A DNA stretch of 64,000 nucleotides from Synanceia verrucosa (lineage: Eukaryota; Chordata; Actinopteri; Perciformes; Synanceiidae), in NCBI GenBank assembly GCA_029721515.1, contig CM056566.1, forward strand, positions 20,800,269-20,864,268, read 5' to 3'. The notes below the pieces were generated by a model. That model saw only the letters and a list, made by a program, of their open reading frames with translations, was not told the origin of the DNA and ran no database searches. The number at the start of each line of letters is the position of its first letter. The stretch's first letter is position 1. Positions 32,591-43,484 of this stretch are shown here, in pieces. Made by a program: the position numbers and the translations under genes.

Positions 32591-32852
32591 ATGTATTTGT
32601 ACCCATCTAGTGACTCTGTGGCTACTGGACCTGCAAGGTCTGTGTTTACCATCTGTAAGGGAGCCTTTGCTCTGGTATCAGGGTTCCTATTACTGGTTTG
32701 GGTGAATAGAATAGAATCTTTTTTTTTTTACTTTTTTTTTTTTTTTACTTTCACTGAATACACACCTCACACTCTTGTTCAGGCCTACTCATTTTTCCTT
32801 TGATCTGCATACCGTCAACTACATCCTGTAACCTAAGCACATCTTCATAGTT

Positions 32853-33344
32853 TCAGTGGCCTAGTAGCTCATGCCAGGCTTGGATGTCGTGACTTGCATT
32901 ACACTTATCATCATTGGACTCAATTTCAGTGTGCAGGTAGTACAACCTGCCATACACATGAATATCAAACCTGGCTATCAGGACGTCTTTGTCTTCTTTG
33001 AAGACGACTGGAGAGCCATTTGTGATTGCTGCCTTCACAGAGAAAATGTTCTGTGGATACGACGGTACATACAGAGCGTCTCTCAGTTTCGCTTTGCACC
33101 ACCGTCCACTGCTGTCGATGAGAGAAACCACTGCAGTGCCTCTCCGCTGAGCTGGTGCCATCTGCCAACTCGACGCTGTGGGTCTCCGGCCTGAAGGTGC
33201 TGTCGAAACTGGTGAACAAGGCGTCCTTGTGTGTGTCATTTTTGCAAACACTACACCATGTCTTCTGTCGACACGCTTTCGCTCTGTGACCTTTGGTGCC
33301 TCATTTGTAGCATACCATCTGGCTGTCGTCTTTGCTCGGTCCAC
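32853..33344 (-). pseudogene. Copia protease / pre-integrase region, frameshifted
   Basis: The later part has LRDALYVPSYPQNIFSVKAA and QAWHELLGH, the GAG-pre-integrase zone of Copia elements. The earlier part of the zone (SVELADGTSS) is in a different frame (32965-33219). A premature stop follows the H of LLGH. The protein is not functional. Confidence 0.65.
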
Positions 33345-33851
33345 GTGGGCTAGCCTTGGGAGGTCGCCGTCCGGTTCTCCCTCGGGTCTTCATCACGCTG
33401 TCGTTGGACTCTGCTGCTCTTATGTTCTCTGTCTCTTCAAAACTCCGTAGCTTGGTCTTAAAGTCTGCAAACGTGATGTTTTCATTTGTGTGCGCCACAT
33501 GAATTGTGAATGGCTTAAAGCTCTCTGGCAATCCCTTCAAGACCATGGCCACTAGCAGACCCTCCCCCAACGTTTCTCCCGCGTTTCGCAGCGCAGTTAT
33601 GGCGGTCTCTGCTCTTATGATATAGTCCATCACTGTCCATCACACATCAACTCTGCATACGCGTCCATGTTTTTCTCAGGATCTACTGCTATTTCAGCTT
33701 CTGTTCGTGGCTGTTTTAACACAGTGTCTTTAAGCCCTAATAAATGAAAATGCCCCAACAGTTTCATCTCCCAAACTTCATACTTAGTCTCATCTCCGTC
33801 ATATACCAATCGATGTAACCTGCAGCTACTTGTCTTTCGTTGCTCCGCCAT
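33301..33851 (-). pseudogene. Copia gag-like region with frameshift
   Basis: Two overlapping frames: 33630-33851 (MAEQRKTSS..., LVYDGDETKYEVWEMKLLGH) and 33301-33633 (IIRAETAITALR, VAMVLKGLPESFKPF, TKLRSFEETENI). This is the UBN2/Retrotran_gag type of Copia elements. They are separated by a 10-base duplication at about 33627-33645 (TCCATCAC repeated with period 10) that shifts the frame. A zinc-knuckle start (CYK) lies at the end. Confidence 0.75.
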
Positions 33852-33958
33852 GTTAGCTTGCTCCTCTTCCTCAGGTTAGCAGTTTTCTCAACATGCGGTC
33901 CGTTGCAACTTTCTTGACATCTTGGAAACCGTTGACTAACTTCTCTTCCGAACGACTC

Positions 33959-33972
33959 CTGGGCCCATAACC
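33959..33972 (-). promoter_or_regulatory. Copia primer-binding site, half-tRNA-iMet type
   Basis: Directly after the 5' LTR the minus strand reads GGTTATGGGCCCAG. I recall the same sequence adjoining the LTR of Drosophila copia, where a cleaved initiator tRNA-Met half-molecule is the primer. Confidence 0.65.
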
Positions 33973-34307
33973 TGTTGAGGTTTTACCAGCAGAGTGGTGC
34001 TGCTTTCAGTGCATTCAGAAGAACGAGGAGTATGACTTCTCCTTTAGCAATTTCTGGCGAATTTATTGGAGAACAAAACAAACGTGGCTTCTTGCCATAA
34101 CAATTGGGCTGGTACTTGTGGACACAATGAAAATTGCACACACAAAATGCCTGGCTACGGCAAGTCAGGTGTATCAAAAATGCGTAATTTGTACATTCAT
34201 ACATTTGCCATTTAGTGTGTTCTTGCGCCCTCTTGTGTCGTTAACAGAAAATAACCTTTTTACAAATCATTTAACCTGAGGACACATATTTTTCATACAT
34301 CTTAACA
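33973..34307 (-). repeat. Copia 5' LTR
   Basis: Same TGTTGAGG...CTTAACA boundaries as the other LTR, with an extra GT and an extra GTTAACAGAAAATAA-type segment near 34242. Confidence 0.9.
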
Positions 34308-34312
34308 ATCTA

Positions 34313-35578
34313 CAATGACCACAATTAATTCCATTCAGTCATATTGCACACCGCTGCATTAACAGCAAAAACAGTTTCAAACTCTTTCACTGCAATTTGA
34401 ATATGATCAGTATTTAATTAGCATTTACTCACATTAATGCCACTTTTTAGCACGCATTATGAGCACCAGCTCCACTAAGAAAAAAATATATATATATTTT
34501 CAGGATAACTAACTAACAAACTGGCATTACACATTCTATTTTTATTTTGGACTGAGTCGCCATATTCAAAGTTCTCAGTGACAGGCTGGATAAGTTTACA
34601 CCTGATTCCCTATATTGTGGAAAAACACTTGAGACAAAGGGACAACTATTGCCGAAAAATTACATTTGTATAGTCTGCTTATTTCTTTCTTTGTGTTAAA
34701 AAATGTGACACCATCTGCTCATTTTAATGTTCTGACATTGATTTTTTTTTAAATCTAATTCAATGAAGTCATTTCAGTTTTGACTGTATTGCTTTGACTT
34801 AAATCCTTCAGTATTTAAGGGTCTACTCATCAGATAGCCCACAGATTTAATCAGGGGATGTCAAATTACTCCCAGAGGAAGAGGGAATGTTAATAAAGCT
34901 AAAAACAGGAAAGATGTGGTTGAACTTACGCTTATAGACACACATGATACGGCACACACACACACACACACAGATGCATGCATCCACGCAACCGCACTCA
35001 AGTATGCGCAGACACATGCACGAACAGAGGGAATCCCCGTCCGTGATGCAGCAGCTGTAACTCAGTGTAATCCCTGGATCAGGTCCTCTGTTTAGATGTG
35101 GTGGCACCTGGACAGAGACAGAGTAATCCTCACAAGGACACCTGCGACTCTGTGCCTTCGGCATGATCGCCTCAAAGCCCCCAGACTTAAGATATTCTTA
35201 AGATGCATTAAGCGTCTTATTAACTTTCTGCTGGTCTGATCTGTAACGCGGTGACGGAAGCGGGATGACTCAGACAAAGGGGTTGTGCCAGAACAATGTC
35301 AACATGAGACCTAAATCAGCCGAGGCTCCCAGACTTCCCAAACCACCAGCAACAACAAGCAACACACCCAGAACTGAGACGAGCTGGAATGTCATTCATA
35401 TGGTCCTGATTTCATCCCTCGCTCTCTTCCTCTCCAGGGAGTTTTTCCCCTGTCCTGCATCAAGGACATGGATTGGTTGCTTGGTTGACTGGACTGTTAA
35501 CCCAAAGAGTTGTTGCACAGCTGGTTGGTCCTTGTGTTGCTGGCTGGCAGGTTGGCTTGTGCTTGGTACTGAAAAATA
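34313..35578. other. Intergenic stretch with CA microsatellite
   Basis: AT-rich, no exon recognised; (CA)n at 34953-34972. Frames at 34847-35164 (-) and 35265-35579 (+) show no domain pattern. Confidence 0.55.
34953..34972. repeat. (CA)n microsatellite
   Basis: Pure CA run of 10 units. Confidence 0.95.
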
Positions 35579-35665
35579 GTAACTAGTTACAGTTACTTGT
35601 TACTTCATTCAAAAAGTAACTCAATTACTTTGTTGATTACTTACAAAAAGTAACACATTACTGTT
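35579..35665. repeat. GTAACT-rich dispersed repeat
   Basis: Repeated GTAAC/GTTAC words in both orientations (AGTAACTAGTTACAGTTACT, AAAAAGTAACTCAATTACTT, AAAAAGTAACACATTACTG). Similar sequence occurs at 63115-63235. This is a recurrent teleost MITE edge. Confidence 0.55.
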
Positions 35666-35683
35666 AAAACTAAATATCCTCTT

Positions 35684-36142
35684 TAGGACCCTGGGCAGTG
35701 AGAGTTTGTCTTATGGTGTGTTCACTGGAAGTCAGATCTTGGAGCTCTGATCATCTTAACCTCAAAGTTTAGTGCTCCCAGCTCTTCCAGCCTTAGCAGA
35801 TAGCACGAATTCTATGTGAGGTTGGTGAGACAAATCTGACTTTCAAAGTTGGATCTGACTTCACGAGGGTTCTGATTTAAATTCTGACTTGAAGCTTAGA
35901 AGTTCTGACATTTATGTACAACTTGAACACACCATCAGTCTAAACACACAAACGCCGGAGTCCCAATGCTGCTGAAATGACATTAATGTTCTATTTTATC
36001 TGCAATGTTTGTCTCCTTATGCTGGAAAGTGGGGGGACGGATCAGTGTCTCTATGGTGGTCTATAGAGCTCCAAGTTCTGTCTTCCAGTGAACACACCAT
36101 AAGGCAAAATCAACTCTCACTCCCCAGGGTCCTAAAGAGGAA
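35684..36142. repeat. Inverted repeat, arms about 80 bp
   Basis: Left arm 35684-35756 (CTCTTTAGGACCCTGGGCAG, TTATGGTGTGTTCACTGGAA, CTTGGAGCTCT) is matched in reverse by 36055-36142 (AGAGCTCCAAG, TTCCAGTGAACACACCATAA, CCCCAGGGTCCTAAAGAGG). It adjoins the GTAACT repeat, so the whole 35579-36240 region may be one element. Confidence 0.75.
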
Positions 36143-36144
36143 CC

Positions 36145-36690
36145 AAAGTAATTTCACTTTCCATCACATGAACCACAGACCCACCTTACCTATGAAAGAA
36201 CTGGCTGACTTTTTAGACATCCTGTCGTCTCCTCCTCCACTAGCTAAGTAGCTATCTGTTAGCTCTCTGCAGGCTGTCTGACGGAGCAGCTGGACTGAAC
36301 CATTTCACTAAATAGAGGGGGGGGAAGTCGAGAAATGTTTCCACAACAAACAAACTTAGCATTACTAGTTCTTTTGGAAACCATGTTTGTTTTAGTCGGA
36401 AAAATGTATTTGTGATTAAAATAATGAATATTGGTCTAGAGACCCCACAGATTTTACTGCCTTTATGGGAACTAACACCCCTCCTTTGGGAGCTCAGCTC
36501 CCACTGGCTCCTACGTAATTCGATCAGTGCTTGCAGGTGATTGGCTGCAGGTGATCGTCATTAAACGTCCAGTCGGTGCTTAATGTTTGCGCGTTTTTAT
36601 TCTATTATTATTATTATTTCTTTTTTTATAAACATAATTATTTCATTTAGACTGTAACCTGAAGTACATGTCACCCTGAGATTACATACT
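36145..36690. other. Non-coding stretch
   Basis: Contains a short G run (36318) and an (ATT)n run near 36605. No gene recognised. Confidence 0.5.
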
Positions 36691-36699
36691 CCAGTACAG

Positions 36700-37032
36700 T
36701 AGGTGGCGGTATGCACCTTAAGAGTTGGTTGCAACACGCCAGTAACTCCAGAGAAGTTTGCGCGGCGGATCGGTGCGTCGAAAACACGGATAAAGAGGGA
36801 AACTTTACGTACCAAATGGACGTGTAATGACATTAACCTGAGGAAGAAGGAGGAAAGCCCTGCAGGGACGTAAAGACAGGTATGATCATTCTGTTTCTGA
36901 ACACTAAGAAATGAAAACAACACTTAATAATGCAGGAGATTTACAGAATAACGAGCTGTGAAATGTTTTCTCTCAGGTGGAAGTTCCTCATGATGATCAG
37001 CACTAGTCCAGTCAGAGCTCAGAGGAAACCAG
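36700..37032 (+). other. Candidate 5' exons of an unidentified transcript
   Basis: A CpG-bearing segment (AGTAGGTGGCGGTATGCACC, GTTTGCGCGGCGGATCGG) ends at a donor-like AAGACAG|GTATGATC (36879/36880). At 36977-37032 a 56-base segment lies between TTTTCTCTCAG and GTAGGAAA. The layout looks like non-coding first exons of a gene or lncRNA. I see no coding continuation, and the first block may itself be a repeat. Confidence 0.25.
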
Positions 37033-38389
37033 GTAGGAAACAAACTCCACATACCGTACACATGAATATGACATGTTGTTGTGTCGAGCAGACACAGCAT
37101 GAATGGGAGTTATTACAGTCAGGCTGTGAGTATTTATATTTGACTGTGATGCTACTTCTAAATCTGGAACAACAAAGGTGACTGTCACAGTCACCATGGT
37201 TGAAAATCACATTTTTTGATAATCTGTTTGATTCTGTGAGTTGCTTATCAAAAAAAAAAACAAGCAATATGAAGAAGTCTGATTGGCTATTGGTGACCTG
37301 TGATGGTCATTTTTAACATTTTTAATGATTTATTACTTGACTGAACATTTATTAATTTATTAGCCACAAAAATAAGAGGCAGATTAATTAATATATAATT
37401 AATTATCCTCCAGCTGGCTGTTTGTGGACATTTCTGAATATTGTAATCTCAACATGCATTATGGACACAGTATCATTGCTGCTCATGATAAATGATAGAC
37501 TGTAGTCCCATATTTCATGCTCACTTTGGGATTGTGTTCAAAAGAACGAGCAGTTCTTCTATCTCAGATCAAGTTTCTGTAGATGAAAGGCGGCATGTTA
37601 ACTTGTGGCCACAGGCAGCTTACCAGCAGGTTTTACTTTCTGCAAGTCGAATAACAAAACTTCCTCTTCACACTCAAATGAAAATCAATATCATGGTTGG
37701 CAATCTTCATGACTCCCTGTCAAACTAGACCAATGCATTGCATCAGATTTTATCTCCATCTTTATCTCAGAGCGAGAACAAACATATTCTGGTCAGAGCA
37801 GCAGTTTTCCACCAGGCTGGCCTTGATACGACCACACAGCACATCCTAACCGCCAGCACACAGCGCCGTCTGTCAGATAGATAGGTTTCAAATTGGTGTT
37901 CTAATTGAAACTGAAACTGGCTGCTATCCCTTCTGTGCAGAAGAGTGAAATTTCAACAAATACTTGGACTGTTTGGGCACATCAGGACCTGAAAACATTG
38001 TGGACAGTCGGCCAGAAATCTGTCCGTCTCCCTGCAGCTTGACTGAAAGTTGATATGATGTGAAATAATGTTGCTCTTGATTGAATATGAACAGAAATAC
38101 GTGTTAAAACTTGACACTAACAACTATGTGAGTTGGCATCTTTGGCACAGAAGTTCAGTTTTATTTTTTAAAGCATGAGGAACAGAAGAGGTTGTTCAGG
38201 TTTATGAAAGAAAAAAAGATTGAGGACGATGAGGCATCAGAATATATTTCTATTACACAAACTCCAACTGAACAGGCTACAGTTTATTTTTATTTTCATG
38301 ATTCGTGATTATTTTTTCCTGTTGCAGTGATGTCTTTTATTTAATTATTTTTTTCAACCAGTACAAATTTAATACAATTAAATGGAATA
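37033..38389. other. Intergenic stretch
   Basis: AT-rich, no exon or assignable repeat seen before the MITE. Confidence 0.5.
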
Positions 38390-38883
38390 TTAACTCATTG
38401 AGTGCCAAAGACGAGTATTTACGTCCTTTAAAATATGCTTGAGTGCCATAAATGTGTATATGTGTCTTTCCTTTTTTCAGCAGCAGGCACTAGAGGGCGC
38501 TCTCCTGCAGCCTGTGAGTAATGCTGGGGCTTCTGGGAGATGTAGTCAGAGCATAAAGAGACGGTATACACCACAGAGATCAAAACAGGAAGTGGAGACG
38601 ATCGAGATTAGAGAGCAAAACAAACAGAATGTGGAGAAAAAGTGGTGATTTTGGTGAAAGTGTCCTCTACTCTACCTCTGATAAAACAAGAATGGAACAA
38701 GGTAAAAACAAACATTTTTTTCATGATGAAATAGAGAGTCTCTTCTTTCATTTGAGCTATTCACTGTTTTCAGAGACATAGTACTAAATATTCTGTGGGT
38801 CTAGAAATATGACTGAAAATGGACAAAAACACTGGAACAAGACACTTCCTGTTTTATAAAACAGCTGACACTCAGTGAGTTAA
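38390..38883 (+). repeat. piggyBac-like MITE, family P copy 6 (best full-length)
   Basis: 494 bp bounded by TTAA (38390-38393 and 38880-38883). Left end TTAACTCATTGAGTGCCA; right end reads TGACACTCAGTGAGTTAA, its near-perfect inverse. It contains the family frame (38439-38648) ending QNKQNVEKKW and the ZNF143-like block at 38528-38546 (inverted). TTAA boundaries are the hallmark of piggyBac transposition. It carries no transposase. Compared with the other copies it has an extra 60-70 bp near 38440-38500 that includes TAGAGGGCGCTC. Confidence 0.88.
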
Positions 38884-39461
38884 GTAAAATGTTATTCAGT
38901 CAATGAAGAGATGAAAGCTAATGGTTAATTATATTAAACACAGAAACAGAAATGGTATATTAGGGAATCACTGCAGACAGAACGAACCATGCAAATGTTG
39001 AAAAGGCACAAGGAGTGGAAAAGGTCATTTTATGGTAAATTCAGGTAGAATTTCCTAAAAAGGGGAGCAGAGACGAGCAGGAATCTCACATGGTGCTAAA
39101 CATTGCTGTGTCTGTACTTCAGGACATTTTCCTGGAAAAACACTCAGGCTTTTTGTAAACTGAAACCATTTGATTATATACAGATGATAGCCATTTCTGT
39201 CTGGGGTTAGTTCAGATGTTGGTTAATTTTTGAACATGATGTGTCATCTCTTCATATGCAGATGAGCTGTGATGACACATTTAGCCTGCTGTTGTGCCTT
39301 TTTAATGAGCATGATGGGACACTTTGGTGTGGAATATTCTAAAAGAAATGAACTGAAGCGATCTGGGCTGAGAGCCAGAGAACATCTGTATAAACTGACA
39401 ACTACCCTGACAAATCTGTATCTGTAAAATCACAACACTGAAAGTCAAAGCATCTCTTTAG

Positions 39462-39498
<37 letters not shown>

Positions 39499-39980
39499 GC
39501 TTCTCAGTCCTTTTGTCTCCTCACATACATGGAAAAACAATGCAAGGCTTAGTTTCCTGCACAGTTCCTCTTAAAGGTCAACTGCTGGGCTGCTTGTAAA
39601 TAAAAACTTGTGGGTTTGCGGCCTCTTTTAAAAAGCCATAAAAGTAATGTTTAAAACAAATGCTTGGAAGGGGGGACGCTGGGGACAGTCTTAACCAGGC
39701 AGATGTTTTCCTGAATAAAATAAAAGCACTCGATCATTTCATGTCATTCATGTGCCAGCTGAGTAAGTGATGTGTTCTCTTTGAACCATGGTTTTCACTA
39801 ACAGACAAGTCTTCATTGAGTTGCTGAAATTGAATGTAACATTGGCATTGAACAGCAGCCAAGAGATCTTCAGGACACAGACAGAAAGAAATGGCATTGG
39901 CTTTGTATTGCAGTATGGATTTTCTCCTAGTAATTTATGAAAATGAAATAGGTAAGATTAGATAGTTTTCAAATAGATTT
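38884..39980. other. Intergenic stretch with GT microsatellite
   Basis: No exon recognised; (GT)n at 39463-39497. Confidence 0.55.
39463..39497. repeat. (GT)n microsatellite
   Basis: TG run of about 17 units. Confidence 0.95.
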
Positions 39981-39984
39981 TTTT

Positions 39985-40470
39985 CATTTAACAGTAGAAG
40001 AGAATTGGCTTTTAGGATGAGGATAAAACAAAGTGGGAACGTGCCCAAAGTCATTTACAGAGCAGGAATAGGGGTCAGTTGATGTCCCTCGTCCGTCAAT
40101 ACCCACCGCCGGATAGCTGGATTCATGAATACTCATGCTTTGTAGCAGAGGGTCAGTGAAAGAGAACCACCCTGTGTCCACTGAGTAGAAGGAAGTCAAT
40201 TATACGCTCCGCCATGAAAAAGTATTATTTTATTTTGAAAATAAACTGTTTTGTGTCTGTATGCGACTTCCTGTCCCGTGCAATCTGCTCTGTACTGAAT
40301 TCACACGGCATGCGCCGACATCTAACAAAAACAGAAGCTCTGTCGATTTATTTCAGCAGGCGTCAGCACGTCGCTGGCGTTCTGCATCCAGTGGAAATTA
40401 AGGGTAAGACACTAAGATGGCGCAGCTGAGACCAGCCGCCGTCGTGACCGCTTCACGTAGACTGTGATTT
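39985..40470. repeat. Possible dispersed repeat
   Basis: The block TTGAAAATAAACTGTTTTGT followed by TCTGTATGCGACTTCCTG and a CpG-rich GCATGCGCCGACATC, ending in AAGATGGCGCAGCTGAGACC, looks like a recurrent teleost repeat. No second copy is in this window to prove it. Confidence 0.3.
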
Positions 40471-43045
40471 TTATCAGTTATTGTCACTCTTATACTAGAG
40501 GTCGGACAGTTTCTGAATCCTAGTTCTGGACATTAGGGGCTGCCTCTTGCTTTTGTTTAAATTTTATTTATGTTTTCCAAATGCACAGCTAGTGGAGTCA
40601 TTGCAGATTTCATTTCACTGCTGTTGTACATGTGCAGTTATGCATGTGACAAATCTCTTGTATCTGATGTTAGTCAGCTTTGATTCAGGGTCACGCAGGA
40701 GGAAAGTCCTACACAGTGAATATATTTTAGCAGTAAACAGGAATAAATGAATGTTAACTGTATTGTTTCTTGGCCTTCGAGCTGATGCTAAGTTCACACC
40801 AATAATGCAAAGTGGTGAACACTGAAAAAGCTGCTCTGCACATACACACACAGTATATTTTTAGTTGAGCATGGGAATACATATAGAAAAGATCATATTA
40901 GAGCCAGATAGTATACATAGCACAGACATGGTGCATGCATAACCGCATAGATGTGCATGAACACTTCAGGGTCCCTTGAAAAACCTTGTTTGGCAGCTTT
41001 ACATCACTTTTAACGTTGAAGAAAAAAATCATTTAGGATGAAGAAGACTGACGTGCTGCTAGCTTTCAGGAAATATGAGTCACTGACCAAAATGAATTGG
41101 TTAATCTAGGAGGTAAAATCGGGATTATATGCATTTCCTGGTGTTGATTGATGATGATGATTTGGTGAACAGATGTTGGTTTGGGGAAACTTCCTGTCGC
41201 AGAGCAGCTGTCATCTATTCACAGGAGGCAGCCTCACAAAACACGTGTCCCTGATTTCAATATGGCCCCTGTTTTTGACAGAATGCAGTGTCATTTCCAA
41301 TACTGTTACGCAGTTACTTGATTATGTTCGCTGTCACAAACGGTACTTTTGAAATTTATAAGGGAGTCTGTCGTTGATTGCAGGTGATCAAGTGCTGCAG
41401 TTAGGAATCATCTACGACCATAAAGCAGACATTTGTGTCAAGTCCTTCATCATTCCTTTTGTAAATCATTTCAAGTCTTACATTCATTCCCTTGTTTCTC
41501 CTCCCAGACGTTTCATCACAGATTCTTACATGCTGCTCTCACTCTGGCTCTTGATGACTTAAGTGTTTTTGAAACCATGCAGACAAACAAACGGCCCAGC
41601 GAAAGTATTCTTGACATTTGCAGAAAACAGTGAGATGTGCAGAGGGGAAAATGCGAGCACACAAACACACTTAAACAGCAGGACACACACTGAGAGCTAG
41701 TAAAAAACTTCCACCCACGGGCTTATTGACATGAGATGTGCAGCTCTGCCAAACATCCTTTTACCAGAATCCAGTCGACCTTGGGATGGGATCAAACTCA
41801 AATACCGTACTCATTGCCGGATTAACCAGCAGCAAGACCACATTTACGAGCAGCAGGCGGTGTGTGTGTGTGTGTGTGTGTGTACACCTGAGAAAGACTA
41901 CCCTATTTATTCTTACTTAATCCCTGCACTGATTGGAAACAAACATGCCATGTCGAGCCGTTTCCCTGCAGCGGACCGTCAGTCAGTCTACTGTAAACCA
42001 CGGCGGCGGTAGCAGATTAGAGAGAGGAATCCAGGAATCAACAATCGTCTGTCTGTGCGGCGTGTCGGGGTTAACGCCAGTCTGGGAGATGATCACATAC
42101 ACACTTGTACACACTTTGATATACACAGGATTACATGCATAGACACACACACAGCTGTTTGGAATTATATAGCCAGGGTGATGAACTCGCTGACACAATG
42201 CGACTCATGCAGCATTCAAAGACAGATGAGGACGTGGGAAAACGTACAATATTCACAGATTTCTTGTAACCTCTCTTTTGATGTCTGGATGTGGTGGGTC
42301 AACAACTGATGAGCTTCTTAAGACCATAATCTGACAAACGGGCGTCTGTTTTCTCAGCAGCTTACAGGAAAAAATAAGTCCCAGCTGGGAACAAAGTTTG
42401 AGGTATCAATCAATCTCAATCAGTCGACCAGCAGAGCTTTCTGACAGCTCTGGATGCTTATAGTCAACACTTACTGCTTTGGCGCTGTCATCTGCGCTCT
42501 TTGTGTTTGATGGACTGACATCACTCATCATATTTCTTTGGATGGGATGATGGAATAACCTGAGGGATTCTCCAGAAAACGTGTTTAGATTGGCAGGATT
42601 AACATGAAGTACCTAAAAGAGCAAGTCACATTTACAGTGTTTAAAACAGCGAGAAGTTTATTTCTTATTCAGGTTCTTCATGTTTGAATTTGTGATTTAG
42701 AAAGAAACTGAGAGTGAAGTACTGTACGAGATGATATTCAATCCAATCTGGATGATATTTTACGAGATGAGTCACAGGTCAGGACTTTGGTGAGGACGTA
42801 GTAGACAAAGATAATTGTATGACATTTATGAAAAATGAGATGATATATTTTTTTTGTACTTTCTCCAACAAATGTCCAGCAATACAAGCCATCAGTAGTA
42901 TGTTTGTGATATAACCTAAGTAGTAGTACCTAAAATATGTCAGTTTTGGGGTAACTGCACAAAATATTAAGTCAGCATTAATTTACTCCACGGACTTTGC
43001 CACCCTTTATAATATATATTGAACATCACCTTTCTCCCTTACAAT
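40471..43045. other. Intergenic stretch with GT microsatellite
   Basis: No gene recognised; (GT)n at 41861-41883. Frames around the microsatellite (41731-42012) are low-complexity artefacts. Confidence 0.55.
41861..41883. repeat. (GT)n microsatellite
   Basis: GT run of about 11 units. Confidence 0.95.
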
Positions 43046-43484
43046 TAGAGCTGTGCGATATTATGATATATGATTGTAGTGCGGTATAAAAATGTCTACT
43101 GTAGGATATGCCTCTGTTGTTTATTTCGTAATTTTAACACGTAGCTACTTGGTTAGCTCTGTTGCTACGTTAACATAAACACTACTCCGGTTATAGATAC
43201 GCCGTGTAAAGCACAACTCAGTGTCGGAAATCGTTGATAATTTCACTAATATGGGAATTATAGTCAAAATATCACTAAAATGCAGAGTTTTATGTTAAAC
43301 AGAGTCAAAATCTTCCACTGAGGGGGACCAGTAACATTTCTTTTCATGGGGCTAAAATCCCTGCATACTTTATTCAGCCACACATGAGCTCAGAGTATAT
43401 CTACTAGAATAAACCAGACTACAGCAGTGATATATATCGTTATCGGGATATAAAGTTAACTATCTCAACTATCTCACAGCTCTA
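43046..43484. repeat. Probable hAT-like MITE
   Basis: Starts TAGAGCTGTGCGATATTATG and ends ATCTCACAGCTCTA, its inverse. The interior contains TATATATCGTTATCGGGATA. Flanking octamers CTTACAAT and CTCAGGAT match at 5 of 8 positions, so the duplication is doubtful or decayed. Confidence 0.6.

Larger units (their letters stand above)
31658..34312 (-). mobile_element. Copia-type (Ty1/copia) LTR retrotransposon, internally deleted
   Basis: Two LTRs of 321 bp (31663-31983) and 335 bp (33973-34307), each TG...CA, flanked by the exact 5-bp duplication ATCTA (31658-31662 and 34308-34312). The element reads on the minus strand. After the 5' LTR comes a primer site GGTTATGGGCCCAG, then gag-like, protease-like, pre-integrase and integrase-core sequence, then a short piece downstream of the reverse transcriptase active site, then a purine tract before the 3' LTR. 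The integrase-before-RT order is diagnostic of Copia rather than Gypsy elements. The interior is only 1989 bp, so most of RT and all of RNase H are gone. The LTRs differ at about 12 positions by eye count plus two small indels. Confidence 0.9.
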
